Both the position numbers and the translations under genes were made by a program. Under the pieces are notes generated by a model, which did not search any database, had not been told where the DNA came from, and saw only the letters and a program-made list of their open reading frames with translations. A stretch of DNA of 64,000 nucleotides from Pachyseris speciosa (taxonomy: Eukaryota; Cnidaria; Anthozoa; Scleractinia; Pachyseridae), in the NCBI GenBank assembly GCA_016490735.1, contig JAEMWC010000378.1:442501-506500 (forward strand), read 5' to 3'. Shown one piece after another: positions 47,795-60,900 of this stretch (positions are counted from its first letter, which is position 1; each line of letters starts with the position of its first letter).

Positions 47795-48883
47795 AGTAGA
47801 ACTGCTGTTCATTGGAGTTCAAATTTCCATTGCAAAAAGAAGCGTTGTTGGCGTTCCTAAGCCGTAAGGATGCGTTGGCTGTTTTACCGACGAGTTGTGC
47901 TAAATCCTTAATCTTGAAATTGTTCCAGCAATTTGCGCCTGTTTTCATGATCTACTTGTCCTTTTGGTGATCTGCCCACTCTCTAGCTTCCCTTATTTAC
48001 TCACACATTCAAGAGCTTGCCGATAGCGGTATTGCAGCCTGCTCTCTTGGTTATTATAGCGTTCTGGTTGACGATGTAAATGTGTTAAAGCATAATACAA
48101 TATTTACAAGTCCAGAGCTTATTATTCAGGAGGAAAGGTGGCGAAAATTCCTACAAAGCAAGGGTGTACTTCATTTCTGAAATTTTTCAAGGCTCCATTT
48201 AAGTTTTCTAACTTTTTCCAACTCTCGTCTGCATTTCGTGCAGAACCGAGAAGAGGCATCATCTTATTTACAAAGTTACAAACAGGAAATCCCAAAATAT
48301 CGGATAATCGCGCCACAACGCTTCTTGGCATTTTCGCCATGGAGTGAATTTAATTTCCCGTAGCCATAAACTGTCTAACTCGTGTTACAAACCCTGCAAA
48401 AGTAGTCGACGAATGAGCGGACAAATTTAACCGGCGTAATAACCTTCCTCAACATTTCCAGCATACCGATACGTTTTCACGGTTCGCTGCAATACGCACC
48501 GATTGTTCATAAAGATCTGATGTCCGAAATGTCAAAAATGATAACAGCCAGACACCATGCATGCCCGGCGATGAAAACCGGTTTGGTTGGATATCTGATA
48601 CACGAAACTGCACTGAAATGAGGTTCAGCATTCGTGCGACCAGAGGTTATTTTTTTCCTCTCGGCGCTTCGCGCCTCGTTGCTGCGCCTTCGCCGCGTAA
48701 ATTCCCTCCTTCAAAGGAAAAAAATAACCTCTGGCAACCAGGGTAGATCAAAGGGGACTCTCTCTATAGACATTCCCTTCTTGGTAAAAATCACAAATTC
48801 GCACCAATCAGCGCCGGATATCCCCATTTGCCCTTAGACTTGTGCATAATAAGGAAGGGCTACTTTCAATTTACACTTCCCAT

Positions 48884-49508
48884 CTACGTTCTCACAATAA
48901 AAACTGGGGTCTGAACAAACATCCAAAGGAGATACAAGAAACTTTGTCTCTGGACATTTAAAACAGAATGATCACTTTTACCTAAGCGCTTTCCACTGTT
49001 TTCGATAAATCGATTCATTTCAGCTTTGGTGAAAAGTGGCATTTTCTCTAAACGATTTCCCCAGCCATTTTGAGGAAAACACACATCAGACGAAACTGCA
49101 GTGACGACAGTAGAGAAACTGGAAATGTTTTCGTGAGCTAAAGGATTCTGCTTGGCACGTTTTCGTTTCGAATAAAATAAATTCGGGTCAGGATCCACAA
49201 GAAAAACATCTTTTCCTTGATTTATGTACCCTTCAACACTAAAAACAGAAAAAAAACATAAAGTAATTAGCTTGAATCTAGCAAAACAAACCAGCCGAAC
49301 CACGATGTTCTCTGTCATCGATCGCCGAAAATAATGTAACTACTAACCGCTTCACAAGCTGAGCTTTTGTGCGTAGTCTTTTCGCTGGATCCTTTCTACA
49401 TTTTAGCCAAAAGCGTAACTCTTCATTTTTTAACTCTGCTGGATTTCTTCCAGCTAAAGATGACCAGGTAATATCGTCCTCGGTAAGCAAGACGGACGTG
49501 TTTACCAT
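48884..49508 (-). pseudogene. SAP-domain protein gene of the transposon, partial
   Basis: The first exon begins at the ATG at 49508 and encodes a SAP-like helix-turn-helix (RNPAELKNEELRFWLKC, TKAQLVKRL). A second stretch, 49249-48884, holds a conserved-looking KMPLFTKAEMNRFIENSGK segment and then loses similarity. I recall this type of sequence from cnidarian transposon proteins that continue into SWIM and nuclease domains, but that part is not visible here. No host role is suggested. Confidence 0.5.
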
Positions 49509-49666
49509 GCCAAGTCGCTTCTTCGAAGGTTTGTAAACTTTATCCTATAACGCCTCGTTTCCACGTTTGGCCGCTTACTCGCCCCAGGCCGGCCACCATT
49601 TGTGAATACGGTATATTCCCGTTTGGATGGCGATTCATTAGGGATTTCTGAGAAATACAAACAGAC

Positions 49667-49812
49667 AAGGTTAATTTGGGAACAGAAATCAACAACTAAG
49701 TAATTAAGTGAAAATGTGGCTCAGCCAGGAATCGAACCTGGGTCTCCAGATTACCGGAGACCCAAGCCTTAACCACTAGGCCACTGAACCAACCACACTG
49801 GGAACACATATT
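49667..49812 (-). mobile_element. tRNA-derived SINE, family D copy 2
   Basis: Same head and tail as 43792-43935, with a 6-bp TTAAGT insertion and a changed anticodon arm (GGTCTCCGG...TGGAGACC). Both copies lie just outside the 5.5-kb transposon, in the same orientation. Confidence 0.8.
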
Positions 49813-49973
49813 TACACACACATATATATATGTTGTGATTGGTTCTTAGCTAAGATCGATTAGAGGACAGATGCACAGATTATGTCATCACGACCCACTT
49901 TCTTCCAGAAATGTGAAAATAAACAAGTTTTTCGTGTGCATTTTGTTTCTTTATTATATAAAACAAATAGATT

Positions 49974-50260
49974 CACAATGCATTGCAAACTTTGCATTCG
50001 TTAGCATTTACGGTATGGGATTTAACAAATAGATTCCATGTTGCCGTGCGTCTGTTCAGTAATAGATCACAGAAGACGTCAAAATGTGGTAAAAACATCA
50101 GTGACACACTCGCCTGCGGCTCGTGTGCCACTTCTATGTTTTTACAAGATTTTGACGTCATCTGTGATCTATTACTGAACAGACGCACGGCAACATGGAA
50201 TCTATTTGTTAAATCCCATACCGTAAATGCTAACGAATGCAAAGTTTGCAATGCATTGTG
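49974..50260. mobile_element. 287-bp near-perfect palindromic element
   Basis: Arms of about 130 bp (CACAATGCATTGCAAACTTT and its inverse) are almost identical, so both strands show the same open frame. The loop includes TCGCCTGCGGCTCG. No coding role. Confidence 0.9.
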
Positions 50261-50675
50261 GTCGGAATCGACTGTCATCCCCAAAAGGCTCCTGGGAAGA
50301 GCAGGGGACCGGGGACGGGCGTGCAACAAACAAACTTGAAACAAAACGAAGCGAGTATTCCTATCGCTACACAGTTATGTCTTGCGGATTTCCTCATTCA
50401 TTTCACAAGATGTCAAAGCTAGCCCAATAAGTCATTGGTGATATTTTGGACATTTGTGCCTCGATCGATGGCATCCAGCGATGATACTCACGTGATATCC
50501 AGGGGAATACCCTACTAGACATTACCTTGCTAGACATTCAATTTTAAAAAGGTATGTAGGTTTCGCTGAAACAGCGTCTTTCAACCAGTCCCAAGGGCTT
50601 GAATGCGATCGAGTTGTAGGCCGAGACTCCAAGCCTGACAGCTTTGTAGTCCATAAGCTCTACCCAAAAAAATTC

Positions 50676-51375
50676 ATGTGTTCCAATTACCGCAAGCTGC
50701 TCCTTCGAATATCTGATCATATTATAGAAACAAACTTAGAGAAGCTCAAGTTCCTCTGTACAGACGCTATCGAAGAAAGAGAATTAGAAGAAATCGATTC
50801 GCCCTTGAAGCTCTTCAAGGCCCTGGAAAGACGCGAGTTGTTGGCTATCGACGATCTGTCGTTCCTGCGCGAACTTTTGACAAACGTGAATTGTTCTCGA
50901 CTGGTGACGGAAGTTGACGACTTTATCTCGAGACGCGAGCTTGAATTACAGGGCTTGCGGAGGCTATGTCCAAATGGGAAGCATGGAATTCCTTGTAGGA
51001 GGAATTGCGTCAGTACTGAGCCTTGTAGTCGAAAAAGGGGATCAGCTCGAGCCGCATGTAAGTAAATATTAGGGAGCTTTAGCAACGTCGACGGCGACGG
51101 CAACGAGAACGCCACAAAACAATAGGCTTAATGAGCAAAAACAATGGCTCTGCACGTGCGTTTTACATTTTGGTACATTTCTTTCCCGTCCTCTGCAAAA
51201 CAACGTGAAATGACCAAATTTTAGGTTTTGGCGAGAACGGGAGCGTGTGACTGTAAAGTTTTCTTTCTTTTTCCTTACTTTAATGGCGTTCATAACAATT
51301 TAGTCCCTGAATAGTTCGCCAGTCCTTTCCAAGTTAAACAAATTGGAATAATAGCGAAAGCGTTACAAAAACGAG

Positions 51376-51406
<31 letters not shown>

Positions 51407-52955
51407 CGTCGCCGTCGTCGTTGCTAAAGCTCCCTATTCTTTGATTGCACTCGCGTCAGGTACTAGCCAGCTATGTTGGTGCCAAAACAATAGAAAAATG
51501 TAGCTCAAAGTTTGCATAAAAACAGTCAAATTCCCAAAAGACGTTTTCGCTATTGTTCTTTCCACCAACATGGCCACCAAGACATCAGGTACAATTAAAG
51601 AATTTTGGCCTCTGCAGTCTGGCTCATGGAGTTCACACTGCTGGCTGGGAGAAAAAGAGATCTTCAAATGTTAGAGTAAGATATACTCGTAAGAGCCAAA
51701 CTTTGAAGGTCAACGATATAAAGGACCAATGGGAGTCGTGTTTGGCCTGTCTATTTTATTCACCATCAAAGTGGGGAAAAATAGCTGCAAAAATACATTG
51801 TGTACATATCGCTAAGTTGGCGGGAAGCAAGAGAAAAAGAGAAGTCTGCCCTCGAGCTCCTTACATAATGGACGCATATTGCACTTATCATGATGTTCGA
51901 GTCTTTTTGTTTGTACCCTGTCAACATATATCCCTTTAAAACTGACGAATTGCTTTACAGGTCAATCATTGATAACAATAGTAATACTCGTAAAAAAAAA
52001 CTAAAACAAAACAAAAAAGTCAAAACAGACAAAGCAATAAAAAGCTAAATTTTTATTTATTTTAATTTTTTTTCCAGGTTGCTCTGATGATGAAGGTCAT
52101 ATTAACCCAATAAATGTGTCCACTGCAAGTTGTAATTCTGGTCAGTGCAGTCACCATTCTTTGTTTGAACAAAGAGAGCCAGGTGGTACGTAACACTGAC
52201 TATCAATAGACTATCTTAATTGTCATAACTTTTGTTTTGTGGTTGACCATCCTGAATTTGCTGAATGCTTTCATTGTTTCCAGGGTGCTCTTTGTTGTGT
52301 GTTAGGGTTCGGTGTACTACTGTAGGGTACGCAATGAAGACGGGTGATGTGCTTCACACAGCTGTTTTATTAATCTCTAACGTAAATGCTATTTACAATG
52401 ATATATATAGTGGTATAATCACATATGATTGCGGTTAAGGTAAGCTATCCAATGATAATCGGTTATCTAATGACTGAGGAATTCATAACTAAAATAGTAA
52501 CTCTAGTAACAATTACACTACACTCTTCATCCCTTTTTATTATGTCATTCAGCTGCAGACTGGCTGCTTTTCCCAAAACGTTTTACACAATTATGGCACA
52601 GCATGTCTTTATGAATTGGGGGACTTCATAGGAGATCCAGTCAGTAATACCAGGAGTACAGTTTAAAATATACATTTAGTGTATGTAATATTGTATGTGT
52701 ATTGCTGTCTGATATCAATCAAACTCAAGTGTTAAACTATAACTATTAGTAAATGAATATTTGTACATAAAAGGTAACAAACAAATGCTGTATACATGTA
52801 GTACTCTCTAATTTCCCAAACAGGATCTGATCCACAGAGGTGCCAAGATATCTGAAATCTGGAGATTTTTTTTTGTTTCAACCCCTATTATTTATCCAAC
52901 CCTCCACCCCCCTCCTTACAAAATACCCCCCTCCTTACAAAATAATAATAATAAT

Positions 52956-53003
<48 letters not shown>

Positions 53004-55972
53004 TACTCTAAAATAAAAATTAAATCTTTCACAAAGAAAAAAGCTTTTAAAAAAAACTACCTCCTAGTCAATTACATTAGGCAAAAAACAGTAAATTACA
53101 CTTACATGTCTTCAGGTTACCGTGTACGTTCAGGGTATAAAATTTTCGATTTTTATTTTTCTCCATAAAAATGAACTTTTTACTGTGATCTTTCAAGCAA
53201 AAAAAACACAATTCAAAACGAGTGAATAGTCGCCGAGAGATTGGGAAAAATCTATATGCACCGGATGTAAACATGGACAATATGTTAATGCGAATGCAGC
53301 CAACCGGAGCGATTTTCGCGGGAAATATCGCACGTGAAAAAGTTGCTTTGCTTCATGAAGGTTGTGCGCTTTTAGTTTTTCGGCTATGACAATGGGTCAG
53401 GTAAACTTAGTCAAAGCCGGAGGATATGTAACAAAATGATAAACCAGTGAACTGTTTGTAGCATGAGAGTTTGCGTGCAGATAAAATTACGCGCAAACTT
53501 TCCACAGTAGGTGACCGGAAGAAAAGTTAGCGTAAATTGATTGGCTGATCGTCGATAGAGGTGTTTGCGGGCGGTGTTTGTTTGTGTAGTGAAGATTTTT
53601 TTTAAGCACTGTTTTCTCAAAGTTTATTTTTGTCTTGAAGAGGAAACTTTCAAGAGTTACAACTCAAGGGCGATTTGTTCGATTGCGGTCAAATTTGGAC
53701 AGCCGCTAGATTAACTTATCTTCAACAAAAACGTGTTGGGGAATTAGATAATTCAAAACCGTTTTTCGCTGAGAGCCATTTCCGTGCGCCCTCTCCGTCT
53801 CTTTTTCTAGCGAATTTGAAAATGCGCTGTAACTTTTGAACACAGTCGAATAAAGGAAAACCCCAACACGTTTTTTTAGCGTCTGGTTTCCAGACTTCGA
53901 GAAAAATATCAATTTCCCTAAATACAAAAATCACATTTAGTTGTAGCTTTCAAACGTTAATTTACACCTTCGAGTTTAAACTCGACGGAGCGTTCAGTAA
54001 TTCACTTTCTCACAAAATTAATGAAATATTCAAATAGCTAGTTCAAATAGCTTTAATTTGATATACGGTTTATGGTATCTGGGATGTAATCGGGAGCCGC
54101 TACAACACTTAGATTAGAGACACCCCTGAAGGTACACGGTAACCTTAATAGAACATCTTATTCTATAAGTATTACAAAAAAAACCCCATGCACTGATTTA
54201 CAATTCCTGTTGATTTAAAACTTAGAAGGAGTAGATTAAAAAAAAACAATCAATTCAGATTGAATTGAAAACATTTTAATTCAATAAAATAAGCTATTGG
54301 CCTCTAAAATTCAAAAATTTCAGTAATAAAATATCTATAGCTGTTGAGTCTAGTGAAGTCCTGCTTGACCCTTCTCTATTTCTAGATCCCTGCATGTCCT
54401 TTACATCTAGGTTCCTCCTTCTTGGGGTTCTTGATCCCCTTAGGCATAGCAGCGCACTCCTCAAAATTGCAAAGGACACTTTCGCCCTGACCCATGAAAT
54501 TGTTGTGGCATAGCTCTCTTGCTTTTTTGCGGATAATAGCTCGGCTAACCTTGAGTGGTATCTCAGGCATTCGTCAGCCATCCCTCCTGTCGTTGTAAAT
54601 ATCAATGGGGTGAATGTGCCTTGCTCTATTTCTGTGATGTGAGAGTTGTATTTTTGCTTCTTTTCATTTTCATTAATCTTGTAGATTTGCTTGGGGCTAA
54701 GATCTCTATACGAGTCTGCATTGGGATGGCACACCCTTATATCAAAAAAAGCGGCCCTCTGTCGCTTCCAGAAACCCCTACAGTGGACATCAAGGCGTGC
54801 ACCAGGGGCTTGGTTAGTCCCTCTGTCAAGCTCTTCGCCTGTAATCGGTTGTAATGCCGGTTCAACTTGCACATCGTAACAAACCATGTCGAGCAGCTCG
54901 GCCTGTAGATCGCGAATTTCATTGTGGCGCTGAATAACTAGGCCTCCATGCTGGCAGATCATCACATGATCGACTGTAAAAATGCTACCGCAAACGCACA
55001 CTGACGGCTGATCGGGTATCGGCCAATCATAATTATCGGAGCCTCACAGCATCACGAAATTCCTGTTTGTTGAGATCAAAATCCATGTCCTTGAGAGGAA
55101 TAACTGTAAGCCAGTTGGATGCGCCTTTTTCACAGGCCAAGTCCACGGCTCTCTGTGTCTTGTCTGGCAACATGGCCTTCACCTCCTCAAGCTCTTCTTT
55201 TAGCCCATCATCCTTTTCTTTCCGGGTGGCGTATACCAGTCGTTGTACCTCGGCTTCTTCTGGGGTCTCATGGGATTGCGCCTCTATTTTGCTTGCAAGT
55301 GGAGTGCTGAATACTCCGCATCCGCACTATCAGATGGATTTATGAGCCCAAGACCCCCCATATGCACCGGCAATGCTACTAGATCGTGCTCTGCCTCAGA
55401 GCAGTTACGTCCTATGAGCGATGGTATAAGCACATCCAAGATTGCACGCTCTAAGGGCTGCAGTAGGGTCCCGATATCCGGCAGTGTTCTCATAAAATAC
55501 GTCCACCGATGTCTAAGCCCAAATGTGAATGCTGCATAACTAGCTTGTGGCTGAGATCTTGCAAACTCTGCCAACCTCGTCACTTCTCCCACCCAATCTT
55601 CTACCTTGCTACCCACATAATGCTCAAGATAGGACTGTGAGCCCAAAGCAGCGCCCAGGTGTTTGTGCCCCTCGGTGGTGATGTTAATACCAGTCCCTGC
55701 AAACATTTCCTTTGCGCGACCTTCCTTTTCCGGCTTAACAACAAGCCAACACTTCTTGGGATTGGGATAATATCCAAGGGGCGGACCAGCCCCTCTCAAC
55801 TCGTCCGACCATTGCTTGACCTCTTCTAGGGGCCCTGCTCCACTAGCATCATCTACGAACCAGCATTGCTTTGCAGTGCTACGGTTATGAAGTAGCGATA
55901 TTAGCGATTGTAAGCTGATTGCATACATTGACATAGCTAAGGGGTCTCCCTGTGTAGTTCCTTCTGCAGATG

Positions 55973-56045
<73 letters not shown>

Positions 56046-57938
56046 TCTACCAGGCCACCTACCACCAAATAGCCTGTTACAGGCTAACAGGTTGTGGGGA
56101 GCAGCAAAGTACTTCACGAGAATGAAAGACGTTGCGAGGGAGTGGGGAAAACAAGAAGAGACTAGGGAGAGGGGGTGAGGGAACGCCTGTAAACATTCTT
56201 TACAAAAGTCTTTCTGCTCACTTTTGCTGGCCCAGAAACATGAACCCAGTTTTGATGACATTGTGGCTTTTTCACTTGTCAATCAGAATCTATGTTGATT
56301 TGCTGAGAAAGATGATCCTATTTTTGTTGACATTGTGGAGTTGCAGGTTTTGCTTATCTTTCAGATTTAAAATATCTTTTTTGTTGATCCGAATTTGAAG
56401 TGAAATGAACTACGTGACTCTGTGGCACCAGCTCATAAAATCAAGCACTATTAAATTCTGTTGACAACATAGAGCGAATTCAATAATAGTTGGCATTGCT
56501 TTAAGTACCCAATTTTCCTTAGCTTTATTTTCTCTAGCTTTTTTGTGTGTCATGCATTAAACAGACTTTTTGTTCTGTGAGTCTCATACACCTGATTGTA
56601 TTAAATGCCGTAAATTGTCTCTTTAGATTCTGTAAACATTCTTTTGTTTGCTCCTTACTGATTCTACTTGTGGTAAATCTTTATATGTAAGTGGTCTCCA
56701 GCTAAGAACAAAATAATATAGGACTACACTGCATGTCTCAATAATTGATCACAAACATCCACCGCATATATATTAATGCATTTCTCGTCTTGACATCGAG
56801 TATCAAAATTGACCACTCAGAGGGTATACCTGCAGAGTCTGGTATACTGGCAGGAATGACCTTTTGTTAAGAACGTTTACAGGTGTTCCCTCACCCCCTT
56901 TCCCCAGTCTCTCCATTGTTTTCCCTGCTCGCTTGTATCTTTTATCCTCAAGGTGACTTTTCCTGCTCCCCACAATCTGAATGCCTGGAACAGACTAACT
57001 ACCAAACATAATTATCTACCCCTCCAGCAAAATCGTCCCAGTACAAGTGGCAAAACATATTTTCTTGGGGTCCCATACATGTTTAATTTAATTGCTTCAA
57101 ATTGGGTGAGACATGTTCGAAAATGCAGGAATGAACAAGTGACATTTCCTGGATTTTTGGAAAATTGGAATTTATATATTATTGTCTTTGAGAAATACCG
57201 GTAAGATTTGGTGATCCATTCAGGTGGAGCAGAAAATTTAGTACTTTATCTGGGAGACCAGATTAGATCCATTGCAGTGTTATATCCTTCATTGCAGCGT
57301 AACCTTCAGAGAACCTCACTGTTTTGCTAGTTGTTCTGTGATAAGGAAACAAGACTGTGATGTTGCTACCATGATCTAAGGACAGTGTGACCACCAAACC
57401 TTTTAAGGAAATTTAGACATACTAACCACCACAAGTTCCAAGAGTCAGAGCTTTGTCTCAAAAGATTCAGTGAACTGTTTCCACAAGTGGGTGTCCTTAT
57501 GCTCCCTAGGAACCGTGTATGGTACTCTGCTAAATTCTTGTAAAACAAATTGCCTGATGCACAACACTGGTTACCTGTTGAACAGAGAACTATATTTAAG
57601 ATCAATCTCCTAACTTTTAAATGCCTCGATAACTCCGCACCCTCGTACCTTCAAGAACTTGTCAACATCTATAAACCTGCGAGAACTCTGCACTCCGCCG
57701 CTGATGGACGGAAACTTAAAACTGTCCCTTACTCACCTAAAAACTATGGCTTTAGATCTTTTTCAGTCTCTTCACCTTTACTTTGGAACAATCTGCCACA
57801 TTTTGTTAGCTGTTCAGAAACTATATCAGTTTTTAAATCAAGGCTTAAGACATTTCTTTTTAGAAAATATTTTTATCAATAGTGTTCTTTTGGCATTTGT
57901 AAAGCGCTTAGCCTTACAATAAGCGCTATATAAATATG

Positions 57939-57981
<43 letters not shown>

Positions 57982-60900
57982 CATTATTATTATTATTACC
58001 ACACTGTGGTCAGTGGGTATACATTGTACTTTCAGTGGGGTGATACCATAGTTACAGATTGGTGTGTACCAAAATGAAGGGTATGCATGGTTTTCTGGGG
58101 TTGGGTTTGGAGTTTGGTGTTTAATCTAAAAATGGAAGGGGACAGGAAAATGTAGCTGAACATTATTTATAATTATGTCAGCATGATTTTTGGAAGCTCG
58201 GGTTCTTAAGAATTAGAATGGGCATTTAGAATGATCAATTTGATCTGCTTTGGTCTTTATTCAGATGTTCATCTTAAAATTGTCCTTAAGCTGGCTACTG
58301 TAGGTGCTTGGGTTGCTGGAACAGCCTTTATACTCAAGAGGTATATCAGTGATCCTAAAACACTAGTGAAGTTGTTCAATACAGTTGTGCTACCATCTGG
58401 AGTTCTTGTGAAGTGCATTTGTGAAGGTTCAATTCTGTGCATTTTAAAAGCAAATAATTTGCATGGATTGCACACCCTCTGGCAGAACTATGAGAGTGGC
58501 TTGCTCAGGAAAGCTTTGGAAGACCTTTTGATAACGGAGGATCTATGCAGGTTAGCAGAAGGTGATGAAATTACCATGGATGTAATTCTGGATCAAGAGA
58601 TGTATCGTGATGTGTGTCTGGAACTCCTGATGGTTATGGAGAAAGGTGGGTTTGATTTCATCAAAACAGTGAATGATAGGTTAATTATCTTTACTTCAAA
58701 TATTGCTAACCTAAACTAAACCAACCAAGGCAAACCCAATGCAACCCAGTCCAGTCAAGTTCAGCCCACTTAAACCCAGTCTAGCCCAGTTCACCCCAGC
58801 CAGCCCAGCCCTGCCCAACCAGTCACACCAAGCCCAGCCCAGCCCAGCCCAATCCAGCCCATCCCAGTCTAGCCCAGTTCAACCCAATGCAGTCCAATCC
58901 AACCCAGCCCAACCCTGCCTAACCCAATCCAGTCCAACCTAGCCCAGTCTAGACCAGTTCAACACAGCGCAGCCCAAGCCATTCCAGCCCAGTCCAGTCC
59001 AACCCAGCCCAGCTCAACCAAATCAAACCCAGCCCAGCTCATCTCATTCAAACCCAGTCTAGCGCATTCAATCCAGCCCAGCCCAACCCAGTCTAGCCAA
59101 GCTCAGCCCTGTCCAACCCAATCCTGTCCAAACCTGGTCTAGCCACTTCAACCAAGCCCATCCCAGCTTAACCCAGTAAAGCCTAGCCCAGCCCAGCCCA
59201 GTCCATACAAACTCAACCCAGTCCATCTCAGCCAAGCCCTGTCAGTTCAATAGTGGCTAGTCCTGCCTACATCTAGCCCAGTTCAACCTAGCAAATCCCA
59301 AACCAGTACAGGCCAGTCCAGCCCAGCCCAGCTCAACCAGGAGCCCATCACTACCAATTTATTTTTTAGATTGAATGTCAGATTCCTGCTGAAGCCTAAA
59401 TGACTAATCAGATGTTGCTGCATGTGCCACAAGTATCTGCACGTGCAGAGCCTTTGTTTTTGCTCATTAAAACTATTTGACATGGGCTTAGTATGGGAGT
59501 TGTACGCTCCTAGTGATGGACTCCTGGCTCAGCCCATTCCAACCCAGCCCATCTTAGTCAAACCTAGTGTAGCCCATTCAACCCAGCCCAGCCCAACCCA
59601 GTCAAGCCTAGCTCAGCCCAGTCAAGCCCTTTCCAGTGCAACCCAGCTGAGTCCAGTCCAACCCAGTCTAGTCCAGTGCAACCCAGCCCAACCCAGTCTA
59701 GTCAAACTCAGCCCAGTCCAGCCCAGCCCCGCCCTGGTTCAACAAAGCCAAGCCCCGCCCAACACAGTCTAGTCCAACCCAGTCCAGCCCAGCCAAGCCC
59801 AGCCTACCCTTGCCCAGCCAAGCCAAGCTAATAACTTGGGCAAATGGAATATTTTGCAGCATTCACTTTGCCAGGGCTTAACAATAGAACCCTTGTAGAG
59901 TACATTGTTATTTTTTCCTATTTAGTTGACAACATTTATAGGAGAGTAGGACACCGACCCCGCAGTTTATCTGATCCAACAATTAGCCAGCATGGAAAGC
60001 CTGAAAGTACCTTTCAAGAAGAAAGCTTTCGTATTATGGCCAACACAGAGAGGAGAAGACGTCTGGAGCTAGAGAAAAAGGTGGAGAAGCTTTACTCTGG
60101 TCAACAGCTGGACTTATGCTTTCCTGAGCTTCTTCAACTTTATACTGACAAGAACATCCAGGATGGTGGGGATGATAGTTCTTCTACCACATGTAGTACA
60201 TATGATGAGGGTAATGTACGGCTTTCACATCTATTAATTTTCTCACATGAAAATGGAAGAAAGTTAGAATTCATGAATCAATCAATGAATGAATATAAAA
60301 CAGCACATTGCTGATTATATACCAGTGAGTGCATTTTTTCACTGTAACATTACTTGGTACCTGAAATCTGAGAAACGCATACTGGAATATTTTATTGTTG
60401 AACACCTTACACTGGTCAATAACAGTAGCTGCTACATGACATGGCAAACATTCAGGAATATGAGGAAGTGTACCTGTTTTCATTAAATGTTGTTGTAATT
60501 GCAACAAGGGAGAAGTCGTCCACTGGTTCTTGACCTGTGGTTGATGCTGCACTTTTCCTTTTGTCATATGTCAAATATGTCATTCAGTGTTAGAAAACAG
60601 TGGTTTTTGTTTAATAATTTCTGTAACTTCCCATTATCTCTTATCCAGCCATTCTTTGAGTACGTACCTGGCTTTCTCTTCACTGACCACCCAAGGCTGG
60701 ACCACATCCAACACTGTTTGTAATACAACTGCAAGACATCAGCTTGTTTCCTACTAAACTAGACTTTTGTGTTAATTCTTTGTGCACAGAGGAGGTGCTT
60801 GATTGGGAAGACGAAAATGATCCATCCAAAGAATTTTGGTCATCAGTTCAGGGTGGTCTAAAAGAAAAGGTAATTTATCTAAGTTGAGCTGGTGTTCATT

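Larger units (their letters stand above)
44151..49611. mobile_element. 5.5-kb DNA transposon (Harbinger-like, THAP-DDE), inactive
   Basis: Ends match as inverted repeats: CCGTATTCACAAATGG and, about 45 bp in, AAACGAGGCGTTAT.GGATAAA. It carries a plus-strand THAP/DDE transposase and a minus-strand SAP-domain gene, converging as in two-gene elements. At least four later insertions break it. The superfamily is inferred from the DDE motifs; no target duplication is clear. Confidence 0.75.

Noticed and set aside
43792..49812. Flanking repeats as LTRs of a retrovirus-like element
   Set aside because: The repeats have tRNA promoter boxes and there is no gag, protease or integrase between them; the interior is a DNA transposon.
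49973..50344. Two mirror-image open frames with nearly the same protein
   Set aside because: A consequence of the palindromic element, not a gene pair.
51553..51939. 128-codon plus-strand frame between DED exons 1 and 2
   Set aside because: It spans a MITE end and a dispersed repeat, lacks splice borders in phase with the DED exon, and has no recognisable domain.
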